Origin: Anaerofustis stercorihominis | GTDB taxonomy: Bacteria; Bacillota; Clostridia; Eubacteriales; Anaerofustaceae | DNA length: 64,000 nucleotides | Direction: 5' to 3' | Assembly (NCBI RefSeq): GCF_024623185.1 | Contig: NZ_JANJZK010000004.1 | Location: 1-64,000, forward strand | Shown: piece by piece, positions 8,393 to 16,978 of the stretch | Layout: the number at the start of each line of letters is the position of its first letter | Numbering within the stretch: position 1 is the first letter of the stretch | Made by a program: the position numbers and the translations under genes | Notes under the pieces: generated by a model | Database searches by the model: none | What the model was told of the DNA's origin: nothing | What the model saw: the letters and a program-made list of their open reading frames with translations, nothing else

Positions 8393-8767
8393 AAGAAAAG
8401 TATATATAATAAAAAATTGTGCATTGAATACCTTATATGTGAATATAACTATTCTATTATAAATAGTAATAAAGTCTAATAAAGTACGTCCTTAAAGACA
8501 AAAGATGTGCAAAATATCGGATAAGAAAAAATCAAATAATAACATAGCACCAATAAATTTTTTTGTATTGGGGTCTACATATGATAATAAAGTAAAATTA
8601 TGATAGAGAAAAATATATTATTACTGGAGATATAAACAAATCGGGAATATATACATATTTAATCAGATAAAAAATAAAATTAAAGGATTTTGGTTTAATA
8701 AAAGATAATCCCGGACTTATGACATTTTAAAAGAATACAGAAAATCTACTCTGGGAGGGAAAAAATT
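8393..8767 (+). other. 375-base gap between glutamate synthase genes, possible gene remnant
   Basis: No intact gene. From about 8600 one plus-strand frame reads a protein-like stretch containing ITGDINKSGIYTYLIR, then a TAA, then a further 18 sense codons before another stop. This looks like a decayed coding fragment, but I cannot assign a family. No clear terminator and no ANTAR-type hexaloop hairpin were seen, so the genes on either side may still be co-transcribed. A GGGAGGG ribosome site for the next gene lies at the right end. Confidence 0.4.
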
Positions 8768-9502
8768 ATGATGGAAATAAATGCAAAAGGACTTGAACAT
8801 AGAGAAATAAATTTGGAAATAAAAGCATGTGCCATAAAAGAAAGGGATATTACCGTAAAGGAAGTAATGGGACAAAGATTTATCGGTTCTGCCCTATCTA
8901 AAACAAATCTTATAATAAACGGAGTTCCCGGTAATGCTGTGGGAGCATATCTTGACGGCGCTAAAATCACCATAAACGAAAATGCACAGGACGCTACCGG
9001 AGATACAATGAACGACGGAGAAATCATAATCCACGGCTCAAGCGGAGATGCTACGGGATATGCAATGAGAGGCGGAACTATATATATTAAAGGTGACGTC
9101 GGGTACAGAGCAGGAATTCATATGAAAGCTTATAAGGATAAAAAACCCACTATAGTAATCGGAGGAAAAACCGGTTCATTCCTCGGAGAATATCAAGCTG
9201 GAGGAAATATCATAGTTCTTGGATTAGGATATGAAAACAAAGAAATCCCATTGGGACATTTTTGTGCAACGGGAATGCACGGAGGAAAAATATTTTTAAG
9301 AACGAAATATCCGCCCAAAATAGAAACTGATAAATTGATTATTAAAGAAGCGGACGCTGAAGATATAGATGAAATCAAAGAATATATAAAAAAATTCAGT
9401 TCTTACTTTAACAAAGATTATGATAAAATAGTTAATAGTAAGTATTATGTAATAATACCTAATACAAAAAGTCCTTACAAACAATTATACACTAATCATT
9501 AG
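8768..9502 (+). CDS. Glutamate synthase GXGXG-domain subunit
   Basis: Corresponds to the C-terminal right-handed beta-helix domain of large GltB, which packs against the FMN core and has a structural role in ammonia channelling. 244 residues; turns of the helix show as repeated glycines (GVPGNAVGAYLDGA, GSSGDATGYAMRGG, GDVGYRAGIHMKA). About 60 residues after the helix are acidic and lysine-rich. The start has two consecutive ATG codons; the first is 9 bases from GGGAGG. Only 12 bases separate it from glnA, so glutamate and glutamine synthesis are coupled in one operon. Confidence 0.85.
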   Translation: MMEINAKGLEHREINLEIKACAIKERDITVKEVMGQRFIGSALSKTNLIINGVPGNAVGAYLDGAKITINENAQDATGDTMNDGEIIIHGSSGDATGYAMRGGTIYIKGDVGYRAGIHMKAYKDKKPTIVIGGKTGSFLGEYQAGGNIIVLGLGYENKEIPLGHFCATGMHGGKIFLRTKYPPKIETDKLIIKEADAEDIDEIKEYIKKFSSYFNKDYDKIVNSKYYVIIPNTKSPYKQLYTNH

Positions 9503-9514
9503 GAGGAGTAGTAT

Positions 9515-10810
9515 ATGAACAGTATAACAAGGGAAGTAATCAATTTTGTCAGAGAAAATGATATAAAATTTATTCGACTAGCATTCTGTGACATCTTTGG
9601 TGTACAAAAAAATATAGCTATAATGTCAGACGAACTTGAAAATGCCTTTGAAAATGGAATTTCTTTTGATGGATTTTCGATTGACGGATTTTTAAATGAC
9701 AAAAGCAGTCATCTTCTGCTTTACCCCGATCCGTCTACACTATCCATATTACCATGGAGACCTTCGGAAGGAAGAGTTGCAAGATTTTTTTGTGACGTCA
9801 AATATCCAACAAAAGAATTATTTGATAATGACTCAAGGTATATTCTAAAAAAAGCAATCAATAAAGCAAAAGATATGGGATATCTGGCTAAAATAGGAGC
9901 GGAATGCGAATTTTATATCTTCGAAACCGATGAAGAAGGACATCCCACTATGATACCTTATGACGAAGGCGGATATTTTGATGTTTCTCCTTTAGACAAA
10001 GGTGAAAATATACGTAGAGAGATTTGTCTCACACTGGAACAAATGGGTATTACTCCAATAAGCTCTTATCATGAGAGAGGTCCGGGACAACATAGAATTA
10101 AATTCAGATACGGAGATCCGCTGACGGCAGCAGATGATTTTATTACATTTAAATGGATTGTAAAATCAATCGCAAATAAAAACGGAGGTTATGCGACATT
10201 TATGCCAAAACCTCTAAAGGAACTATATGGCAGCGGACTTCATGTGAGTCTTCTATTATTTAAAGAAGGTAAAAATATATTATCTGAAGGTCTTGATAAA
10301 TCAAGTGAAGCTAAATCTTTTATAGCAGGAATAATGAATAGGATAAACGAAATTACCGCTATATTAAACCCAACTAGGAATTCATATAAAAGATTCGGAG
10401 AATTTCATGCACCTAAATATATTACTTGGTCAGAAAAAAATCCAAATACTTTGATAAAAGTTACTACATTCAATAAAGATAAAGCAAAATTTAAATTAAG
10501 GTCTGTAGACCCAACAACCAATCCATACCTTGCTTTTGCCTTGATTTTACTTGCAGGTTTAAAAGGTATAGAAAACAAAGAAAAAATAGATGATAAAGCA
10601 AATATTAAATCTATAATGGAAGAAGATATACCGACCGGAGTAAATATGCTTCCGCAAAACTTTAAGAGTGCTTTAAAGATATTTGAAAAAAGTGCATTTG
10701 CTGAGAAATGCTTAGGAAAAAATTTAGTTTATAACTTTATTGAGAAAAGAAAAAAAGATTTAAAAATTGACGAAGATATTCAAGAGCTTAAATACTTTTT
10801 AATGGATTAA
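9515..10810 (+). CDS. glnA: Glutamine synthetase type I
   Basis: Dodecameric cytosolic ATP-dependent glutamine synthetase, 431 residues, matching the short GSI-alpha form of Gram-positive bacteria. Visible segments: DIFGVQKN near the N-terminus, GAECEFYIF (metal-binding Glu), GPGQHRIKF, GSGLHVSL (ATP site) and RNSYKRFGEFHAPKYITW (glutamate site). The adenylylation segment of the beta form is not evident. AGGAGG seven bases before the ATG fixes the start. It follows the GXGXG subunit and precedes the ANTAR regulator, an order resembling clostridial glnA-nitR loci. Confidence 0.93.
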   Translation: MNSITREVINFVRENDIKFIRLAFCDIFGVQKNIAIMSDELENAFENGISFDGFSIDGFLNDKSSHLLLYPDPSTLSILPWRPSEGRVARFFCDVKYPTKELFDNDSRYILKKAINKAKDMGYLAKIGAECEFYIFETDEEGHPTMIPYDEGGYFDVSPLDKGENIRREICLTLEQMGITPISSYHERGPGQHRIKFRYGDPLTAADDFITFKWIVKSIANKNGGYATFMPKPLKELYGSGLHVSLLLFKEGKNILSEGLDKSSEAKSFIAGIMNRINEITAILNPTRNSYKRFGEFHAPKYITWSEKNPNTLIKVTTFNKDKAKFKLRSVDPTTNPYLAFALILLAGLKGIENKEKIDDKANIKSIMEEDIPTGVNMLPQNFKSALKIFEKSAFAEKCLGKNLVYNFIEKRKKDLKIDEDIQELKYFLMD

Positions 10811-10843
10811 AATATAGAAATTTTATTACAAGGGGGTGATTAT

Positions 10844-11413
10844 TTGGAAAAAGTATTGATAGTATCCGCAAATGAAAAATCAAAAGATACACTATGCGAA
10901 TTATTAAAAGAATATAATAATATCCAAATAGTTACCACGACTTCCGCGGCAAAAGCAAGAAGATATGCCGCAAATAATGAATTGTCAATTGCCATAATCA
11001 ACACTCCGCTGAGAGAAGAATTCGGTACCGAACTTAGTATAGACCTATCAAGGTTAAATATAGGAACGTTATTGCTGGTTAAAAGCGATATTGCAGAGGA
11101 AATTAGAGCAGATGTAGAAAGCTTCGGAGTACTAATCATATCTAAACCTGTTATAAAATCTCTTTTTTATCAATCACTTAGACTGCAAATGTCAGTGAAA
11201 AACAGACTTATTTCTTTAAAAAAGGAAAATGAGCAGCTTAAAAATAAAATAGAAGAAATTAAAATCGTGGATAGAGCTAAACTCATACTAATAGAAAATG
11301 AGCATTTAAATGAAAATGAAGCACATAAGTACATAGAAAAAGAAGCTATGAACCGCAGATTAAATAGATATGATATAGCAAAGGAAATACTTGATAAGTA
11401 TAATATTTCTTGA
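10844..11413 (+). CDS. ANTAR-domain RNA-binding antiterminator with pseudo-receiver (NitR-like)
   Basis: Residues 1-115 fold like a response-regulator receiver, but the acidic pair is replaced (VLIVSANEK instead of VDDE) and the phospho-acceptor position reads IINTPL, with Asn where Asp is expected; the late Lys (SKPV) remains. A coiled coil (LKKENEQLKNKIEEI) leads into a C-terminal ANTAR domain of about 55 residues (AKLILIEN, EAHKYIEKEAM, IAKEIL). ANTAR proteins bind paired hexaloop hairpins and stop terminator formation. Start is TTG after AAGGGGG. Downstream of glnA and with candidate targets in the same island, it most likely controls nitrogen assimilation; without the Asp, the trigger is probably not phosphorylation. 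Confidence 0.88.
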   Translation: MEKVLIVSANEKSKDTLCELLKEYNNIQIVTTTSAAKARRYAANNELSIAIINTPLREEFGTELSIDLSRLNIGTLLLVKSDIAEEIRADVESFGVLIISKPVIKSLFYQSLRLQMSVKNRLISLKKENEQLKNKIEEIKIVDRAKLILIENEHLNENEAHKYIEKEAMNRRLNRYDIAKEILDKYNIS

Positions 11414-11508
11414 CATATGTATTCTTATATTATAAAATATTTTTTAATTCGTAGTTGAATTAACATAAGTGGATTAGGAAAACTTATGTATGTAACATAA
11501 GTTTTTTT
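11410..11508 (+). promoter_or_regulatory. Promoter and attenuator-like leader of the antiporter gene
   Basis: TTGACA (11410..11415), 17 bases, TAAAAT (11433..11438). The short leader holds TTAATTC-GTAGTT-GAATTAA (11444..11463), then arms ACATAAG (11463..11469) and CTTATGT (11483..11489), then a terminator AACTTATG / CATAAGTT (11481..11503) with a T-run. The second hairpin and the terminator share the segment at 11483..11488, so they exclude each other. The layout is that of a conditional terminator; the signal is unknown. Confidence 0.6.
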
Positions 11509-11527
11509 AATGCAAAAAGGAGATAAA

Positions 11528-12475
11528 ATGATCAGAGATATAATATTTCTTATAATAGGATTTATACTTCTTATAAAAGGTGCGGACTTATTTGTGGAAG
11601 GCTCCAGCTCGGTGGCAAAACTTTTAAAAGTTCCTACGATTATTATAGGGCTAACAATAGTTGCAATGGGAACAAGTGCACCGGAGGCAGCTGTCAGTAT
11701 TTCCGCAGCACTCAAAGGGCAAAATGCGATTGCTATAGCAAATGTCATTGGTTCAAACATATTTAATCTTTTAGTCGTAGGCGGAGTATGCGCTGTAATA
11801 ACCCCGATAATAGTCAAAAAAAGCATTATTAAAAGGGAATATCCATTTTCAATCATAATAAGTATACTGTTACTGTTTTTCATTTCCGATTTTATATTTG
11901 GAAATAATAATATTACGCTTGGAAGATTTGAAGGTCTTATCCTTTTAGTATTATTTATACTATTTCTTATATATATGGTTGTTTCTGCCATTAAAAACAG
12001 AGAAGAGTTAGATGAAGATTTTATAGTTCTTTCTCCTATAAAAAGTGTATTATATATACTACTGGGTCTTGTAGGTGTGATCTACGGAGGAGATGTAGTC
12101 GTTGACTCAGCGTCTTCAATAGCATCCAGTTTAGGTTTAAGCGCAAATTTGATAGGACTAACTATAATAGCACTTGGGACAAGCCTTCCCGAACTCGTTA
12201 CAAGTATCGTTGCCGCAAGAAAAGGAGACAGTGATATGGCACTGGGAAATATAATTGGCTCAAATATTTTCAATATCTTATTGATTTTAGGTATGGCATC
12301 CTTCATTCATCCGATAGCAGTATCAATGGAATCTGTTTTTGATTTAATTATGCTTTGTATAGTGAGTATAATCACTTACTTCTTCTGCATATCTAAAGAT
12401 AAAATAAGTAAAAAAGAAGGCTTTGTAATGATTTTTATGTATTTGATATACATGATTTACATTATAAACAGATAA
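11528..12475 (+). CDS. Calcium/sodium antiporter (CaCA family, YrbG-like)
   Basis: Integral membrane cation exchanger of 315 residues with about ten helices. The two family alpha-repeats are clear: GTSAPEAAVSISAALKG with NVIGSNIFN in the first half, and GTSLPELVTSIVAARKG with NIIGSNIFN in the second; the Glu and Asn residues in these line the ion path. AAAGGAG before the internal ATG at 11528 decides the start over one six codons upstream. It has its own promoter and an attenuator-like leader. Ion specificity (calcium, sodium or another cation) cannot be told from sequence. Confidence 0.88.
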   Translation: MIRDIIFLIIGFILLIKGADLFVEGSSSVAKLLKVPTIIIGLTIVAMGTSAPEAAVSISAALKGQNAIAIANVIGSNIFNLLVVGGVCAVITPIIVKKSIIKREYPFSIIISILLLFFISDFIFGNNNITLGRFEGLILLVLFILFLIYMVVSAIKNREELDEDFIVLSPIKSVLYILLGLVGVIYGGDVVVDSASSIASSLGLSANLIGLTIIALGTSLPELVTSIVAARKGDSDMALGNIIGSNIFNILLILGMASFIHPIAVSMESVFDLIMLCIVSIITYFFCISKDKISKKEGFVMIFMYLIYMIYIINR

Positions 12476-12484
12476 AATTTCAAT

Positions 12485-12515
12485 AAAAAAAGGCTTCAAT
12501 TATGAAGTCTTTTTT
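12485..12515. terminator. Bidirectional terminator
   Basis: AAAAAAGGCTTCA and TGAAGTCTTTTTT with a four-base loop, placed between convergent genes (antiporter on plus, epimerase on minus). Confidence 0.85.
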
Positions 12516-12517
12516 AT

Positions 12518-13186
12518 TTATGCTTCTTCAATTTGTTTTAAAGTCATTTTTACCGCAGTATCCAAATCTTCATGAAGACTAAATAAGCCCCTATTTCCGA
12601 CGATATAAACATCTACCCCTGCTTCTTTATATTCTCTGAAATGTTCTTTATTTACAACACCGTCAACTTCTATTAAAAAATTCAAATCTCTTTCTTTTCT
12701 GATTTTAACTAACTTTTTTATTTTATCTAAAGTTCCCGGTATAAAATCACCACCCGCAAACCCCGGTTCTTCCGTCATTACAGTAATCTTATCAATTTCA
12801 CAAATATAAGGCATCAAAGTTTCTTCGCCTATTTCAGGACACAGTACCACACCGAACTCTTTGTTTCTTTCATGTAAAAACTTACTGGTTCTAAATGCTT
12901 CGTTAATAAGTTTTTCAGAATGAATGCTTACACAGTCCGCACCGCAGTCAACCATTTCTTCCAAATAGTAAAAAGGATCCACGAGCATTACATGCGCATC
13001 TAATTTTGCGGAAGTTACTTTTCTTACAGCCTTCATAAAAGGAGGTGTGAAAGAAAAATTTTTAAAATATACTCCGTCGATTATATCGACATGATAAGAA
13101 TATACATATGGATTAAGAGTTTTTATTTGACTTTCTATATTAAGCAGATCCATACACATAAGAGATGGACTTATTTTATATTTCAT
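12518..13186 (-). CDS. Ribulose-phosphate 3-epimerase family protein (possibly allulose-6-phosphate epimerase)
   Basis: TIM-barrel sugar-phosphate epimerase, 222 residues. Family features: SPSLMCMDLLN at the N-terminus (substrate Ser), HVDIIDGVYFKN (metal His and catalytic Asp), AHVMLVDP, and EVDGVVN (second catalytic Asp). MTEEPGFAGGDF replaces the usual VNPGFGGQ segment, which is closer to AlsE-type enzymes than to housekeeping Rpe. The start is the ATG five bases after GGGAGG; the longer frame adds eight codons without a ribosome site. It stands alone between two terminators. Confidence 0.8.
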   Translation of the reverse strand: MKYKISPSLMCMDLLNIESQIKTLNPYVYSYHVDIIDGVYFKNFSFTPPFMKAVRKVTSAKLDAHVMLVDPFYYLEEMVDCGADCVSIHSEKLINEAFRTSKFLHERNKEFGVVLCPEIGEETLMPYICEIDKITVMTEEPGFAGGDFIPGTLDKIKKLVKIRKERDLNFLIEVDGVVNKEHFREYKEAGVDVYIVGNRGLFSLHEDLDTAVKMTLKQIEEA

Positions 13187-13256
13187 TTTTACCTCCCTAA
13201 ATATATTCATTTATAATATATCATAAAAAAATTATAAAACACAAATATATTTATAT

Positions 13257-13290
13257 AAAAAGAAAACTGATTTATAAAATAAATCAGTTT
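13257..13290 (-). terminator. Terminator of the six-gene panT-like/coaX/gmk operon
   Basis: Perfect 11-base repeat AAACTGATTTA (13264..13274) and TAAATCAGTTT (13280..13290), followed on the minus strand by CTTTTTATA. The stem includes the gmk stop codon. Confidence 0.8.
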
Positions 13291-13837
13291 AATTATTGTT
13301 TATAATATCTTTTATTTCATTTGCGGCTCTATTTATATCATCATTTACCACTATGTAATCATACTTATTTTTAAATAATATCTCTTCTTTAGCCGTCGCA
13401 ATTCTAAGTTTTAACTGTTCATCGCTTTCCGTTTTTCTGTTTGTAAGTCTTTCGATAAGTTCTTTCTCACTTGGGGGCATTATAAATATAAGTACAGCCT
13501 TATCATTTTGTTTTTTTATTTGCATAGCACCCTGAACATCTATTTCAAGAATTACATTATATCCGCCGTCAAGCATTTCATCAACTTTTTCTTTAAGCGT
13601 ACCATAGTAATGATTGAATACGCTGGCAAATTCGTAAAAAGCTTTCTTTTTTATTTTTTTCTGAAATTCTTCATTACTTAAAAAATAATAATTAACGCCT
13701 TCTTCTTCACCTTTTCTCATAGGTCTGGTCGTTGCGGAAATCGATATTTTTATATTTTCTTCTTTTTCAAGTTCTTTACATATAGTACTTTTTCCGCTTC
13801 CCGAAGGTCCCGAAATAACAAATAATTTTCCCCTCAT
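13289..13837 (-). CDS. gmk: Guanylate kinase
   Basis: Phosphorylates GMP to GDP with ATP. 182 residues, slightly shorter than the usual 200. The P-loop is GPSGSGKST at residues 10-18, followed by the GMP-binding segment ISATTRPMRKGEEEGVNYYF and the lid. It ends an operon with yicC upstream, the common Bacillota pairing, but here one extra gene lies between them. The remA and rpoZ genes that often surround gmk are not present. Confidence 0.95.
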   Translation of the reverse strand: MRGKLFVISGPSGSGKSTICKELEKEENIKISISATTRPMRKGEEEGVNYYFLSNEEFQKKIKKKAFYEFASVFNHYYGTLKEKVDEMLDGGYNVILEIDVQGAMQIKKQNDKAVLIFIMPPSEKELIERLTNRKTESDEQLKLRIATAKEEILFKNKYDYIVVNDDINRAANEIKDIINNN

Positions 13838-13853
13838 GAATATCTCCTATTAT

Positions 13854-14333
13854 TTAAAAATTTAATACCATTATATAATCTTCATCATTTTCTTTTATTA
13901 TATCAAATCCCAGCTTTTTATACAAATCAACAGCATAATTTTCTTTATTGACACTCAAAGAAACTCTATTATAATTCTTTTTAAGTACTTTAAGATGTTC
14001 TTTAAGTAAAGCTGTCCCTATACCTTTATTTCTGTATCCTTTTAAAACAGAAACAGCGATTTCGGGAGTATTATTATCGATATTACCGTAACCCTTTATA
14101 TCACCGCTTAGTATCCTGTTCCAGGATAAAGCAACAATTTTATTATTGTATTCACATCCTAAAATAATATCATCTGCTTTTCCAAGTCCTTCGATATAGT
14201 TATAAATTTCTTTATTATAGATTATACTTTTATCTATGGGCTTACTGTCTTCAGGTATATAAATCGCATTATATAAGAATTCCTCTAATATATGTATATC
14301 CGGATTATCTATTAATTTTATATTATACTTCAT
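13854..14333 (-). CDS. GNAT family N-acetyltransferase
   Basis: 159 residues of a single GNAT fold. The acetyl-CoA loop is YRNKGIGTALLKEHL around residue 115, and the C-terminal strand NYAVDLYKKLGFDIIKEN is typical. Substrate unknown; small amines, peptides and protein N-termini are all possible. Gaps of 3 bases to yicC and 16 bases to gmk show co-transcription. Confidence 0.82.
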   Translation of the reverse strand: MKYNIKLIDNPDIHILEEFLYNAIYIPEDSKPIDKSIIYNKEIYNYIEGLGKADDIILGCEYNNKIVALSWNRILSGDIKGYGNIDNNTPEIAVSVLKGYRNKGIGTALLKEHLKVLKKNYNRVSLSVNKENYAVDLYKKLGFDIIKENDEDYIMVLNF

Positions 14334-14336
14334 TTT

Positions 14337-15212
14337 TTATTCTATATTTTGGATTTGTTCTCTTATCTTTTCAAGTTCGCTTTTTATTTCGACTACTGAA
14401 GAACTGATTTCAAAACTGTTGGATTTTGAAGCTATTGTGTTCGCTTCCCGGTTTATTTCCTGAAGTAAAAAATCAAGTTTTCTTCCTATAGGTTCTTTCT
14501 TTTCTATTATGGTTAAGAATGATTTAAGATGATTATCTAATCTTACCAATTCTTCTGTTATATTGACTTTTTCTGCATATAAGGCAATTTCAGTAGCTAA
14601 TCTATCAGAATCGATTATTCCGACTTTATATTTTTCTATATTATCATTTAATTCCTTGGCATAGTTTACCGGAATGTCATGAGCCAATTTAGAAATTTTT
14701 TCAGTCTCGGCACTAACGATATCGATCCTTTTTATGAAATCCTTCTTAAGTGCCTCGCCTTCAAGTCTCCTGCTTTCAACCAAAGTTTCTACAGCTTCAT
14801 TTATTGCTTCTTCAAAATACTTCCACTGTTCTTCCAAATCAATTTCAGCTTCTTCTGTTTTTATAACCTCAGGATATCTTGCTATAGTAGTTATTGCAAT
14901 ATCATTTTTAATATCGGTAAATTCACATCCGATTTTATTTAATATATCATAATATTCTTTAGCAAGGTTTTCATCATAAACCAAAGAAACATCTTCACTG
15001 CCAAATTTTTCGGCCTTAATAAAGACATCGATTCTTCCTCTGTTTACTTTCTTACTTATAAGATTTCTTACTCTCTCTTCAAAAGCAGAATATTTCCTGG
15101 GTAATCTTATATTAAAATCTCTGTACCTGTGATTTATAGTTTTGATTTCAACATCTATTACCAAAGTTTCGCTTCTGTATTCTCCTCTTCCGAAACCTGT
15201 CATGCTTTTCAT
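14337..15212 (-). CDS. yicC: YicC/YloC family endoribonuclease
   Basis: 291 residues, the standard length. MKSMTGFGRG at the N-terminus and the C-terminal block GRKLDFLLQEINREANTIASKS are hallmarks. E. coli YicC is an endoribonuclease that promotes decay of certain small RNAs; the function in Bacillota is less clear. Fifteen bases separate it from dusB upstream, and it precedes the GNAT gene and gmk. Confidence 0.92.
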   Translation of the reverse strand: MKSMTGFGRGEYRSETLVIDVEIKTINHRYRDFNIRLPRKYSAFEERVRNLISKKVNRGRIDVFIKAEKFGSEDVSLVYDENLAKEYYDILNKIGCEFTDIKNDIAITTIARYPEVIKTEEAEIDLEEQWKYFEEAINEAVETLVESRRLEGEALKKDFIKRIDIVSAETEKISKLAHDIPVNYAKELNDNIEKYKVGIIDSDRLATEIALYAEKVNITEELVRLDNHLKSFLTIIEKKEPIGRKLDFLLQEINREANTIASKSNSFEISSSVVEIKSELEKIREQIQNIE

Positions 15213-15227
15213 AATATTTCCCCTTTT

Positions 15228-16217
15228 CTATGACTCTAATATATCATCTATTCTATTAAATATATCATACACTTCATCTATTTCGTTAACATTGTTGATA
15301 CTGTTCCTAATTTTAGCACTGTTCTTTATACCTTTAATATACCAATATAAGTATTTCCTGAATTCAATCACTTTCTTTTTATCGTTTGAATATTTTAAAT
15401 GTATTTCAAAATGTTTTCTTGCAGCATCTATTTTATCATGAATAGAATACTCACTTATTTTTTTCCCCCCAATACACTCATTGAACTGAGAAAAAATAAA
15501 GGGATCATAATTCGCACCCCTGCCTATCATGACACCGTCAGAACCGGTATAATCCATTTTTTCTTTTGCCTTAAGATAATTATCCAAATCACCGTTTGTA
15601 ATAAGTGGAACGCTTGCTGTCTCTTTAGCTTTTTTTATTCCGTCATAGTTTACTTCTCCGGTAAATACCTGTTCTCTGGTTCTCCCATGAACGGTTATCA
15701 TATCCGCACCGCCGTCTTCAATAGCTTTTATAATATCCTCGATAATATTTTCGTTAAAACCAAGCCTGACTTTAACACTGACAGGTTTAATTGAAGCCGA
15801 CTTTACTTCTTTTACTACTTTATTTGCCTTATCCAAATCCTTTAAAAGAGCAGAACCGTCTCCGTTATTAACTATCTTTTTCATCGGACATCCCATATTG
15901 ATGTCAATAAAATCAAAAGCGGTATCATTTATATATCGCTTGGTAACTTCTTCCATTATTTCAGGTTCACTCCCAAATATCTGGATACCGGTTACTGCAT
16001 CACTATGTTCAAGTTCATTAGTTTCCATTAAAGGAAAAGTATTTCTGCTTTTATAATACAAACCTTTGGCACTTACCATTTCACTTATAAAAATCTTACA
16101 GCCCATTTCTTTCATAAATAATCTATATGGCAGGGTCGTTACCCCTGCCATAGGTGCCAAGATTGCTTTATTTACCTTTAATAAATCTTCAAAATAATTA
16201 TTTTTTATTTTTGTCAT
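15228..16217 (-). CDS. dusB: tRNA-dihydrouridine synthase
   Basis: FMN enzyme reducing uridine to dihydrouridine in the tRNA D-loop. 329 residues. APMAGVTTLPYR at about 21-32 is the FMN loop, DINMGCPMKKIVNNGDGSAL carries the catalytic Cys, and VKVRLGF, TVHGRTREQ and DGVMIGRGA complete the barrel. The first 20 bases overlap the end of coaX, suggesting translational coupling. Confidence 0.93.
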   Translation of the reverse strand: MTKIKNNYFEDLLKVNKAILAPMAGVTTLPYRLFMKEMGCKIFISEMVSAKGLYYKSRNTFPLMETNELEHSDAVTGIQIFGSEPEIMEEVTKRYINDTAFDFIDINMGCPMKKIVNNGDGSALLKDLDKANKVVKEVKSASIKPVSVKVRLGFNENIIEDIIKAIEDGGADMITVHGRTREQVFTGEVNYDGIKKAKETASVPLITNGDLDNYLKAKEKMDYTGSDGVMIGRGANYDPFIFSQFNECIGGKKISEYSIHDKIDAARKHFEIHLKYSNDKKKVIEFRKYLYWYIKGIKNSAKIRNSINNVNEIDEVYDIFNRIDDILES

Positions 16218-16968
16218 ATATGATTTTCAGTCCTTTTAATGTTAATAATGGGTCAAATACATCTATTACATTTGTTTCCGGATATATTATTTTCCCATAT
16301 CCGCCGCAAGCTACAACTTTTATGCCTTCTGTGTTTAATTCTTCTTTCATTTTCTTTATTACATATTCGACTTGACCGATATATCCATAAACAAGTCCCG
16401 CCTGCATACTCGTTATGGTATTGCTGGCAAGTATGCTTTTAGGTTTTTCTATCTCTATTTTAGGAAGTTTTGCGGCACCTTTCCAAAGTGCGTCCGCCGA
16501 AATTTGAATTCCCGGCGAAGTCACCGCATAGGAAAAAACACCTTCTCTATTTACATAATCATATCTCGTTGCTGTTCCGAAGTTTACTACTATTACCGGA
16601 CATTTATACAAATTATAAGCAGCAGCCGCATCTACGATCCTATCTGCCCCGACTTCTTTTGGATTATCAGTCCTTACGTTTATACCCGTCTTTATCCCAC
16701 TGCCCACCATCAATGGCTCTACACCTATGTATTTCTTTATTGCATTTACAAGGTGATAGTTGACATCAGGAACTACACTTGAAATTATTGCACCTTTAAA
16801 ATCTTTGATATCAATATTAAAATGAGCAAAAAAAGTTATTATCAGTGTTCCTATTTCATCACTGGTCCTATCCTGCTTTGTAATATATCTGAACTCATGC
16901 ATTAACTTATCATCTTTAAATATACCAAGCTGCGTTGTAGTATTACCGACATCGATCACTAAAATCAT
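16198..16968 (-). CDS. coaX: Type III pantothenate kinase
   Basis: First step of coenzyme A synthesis, ATP-dependent phosphorylation of pantothenate. 256 residues. DVGNTTTQLG at 6-15 is the phosphate-binding loop of the ASKHA fold; GADRIVDAAAAY carries the catalytic Asp, and VNFGTATRYDYV and SPGIQISADAL follow. The paired residue TR in GTATRYD replaces the common GTATTFD, a small variation. It lies 10 bases downstream of an ECF S component, which supports pantothenate as that transporter's substrate. Confidence 0.93.
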   Translation of the reverse strand: MILVIDVGNTTTQLGIFKDDKLMHEFRYITKQDRTSDEIGTLIITFFAHFNIDIKDFKGAIISSVVPDVNYHLVNAIKKYIGVEPLMVGSGIKTGINVRTDNPKEVGADRIVDAAAAYNLYKCPVIVVNFGTATRYDYVNREGVFSYAVTSPGIQISADALWKGAAKLPKIEIEKPKSILASNTITSMQAGLVYGYIGQVEYVIKKMKEELNTEGIKVVACGGYGKIIYPETNVIDVFDPLLTLKGLKIIYDKNKK

Positions 16969-16978
16969 TTTTTCTCTC

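Noticed and set aside
8540-8575. Stem CCAATA / TATTGG with a T-rich loop as a terminator
   Set aside because: The T-run is in the loop, not after the stem, so it does not fit an intrinsic terminator.
16372-16782. 136-residue frame on the plus strand within coaX
   Set aside because: Antisense of a clear pantothenate kinase gene, no ribosome site, no family features.
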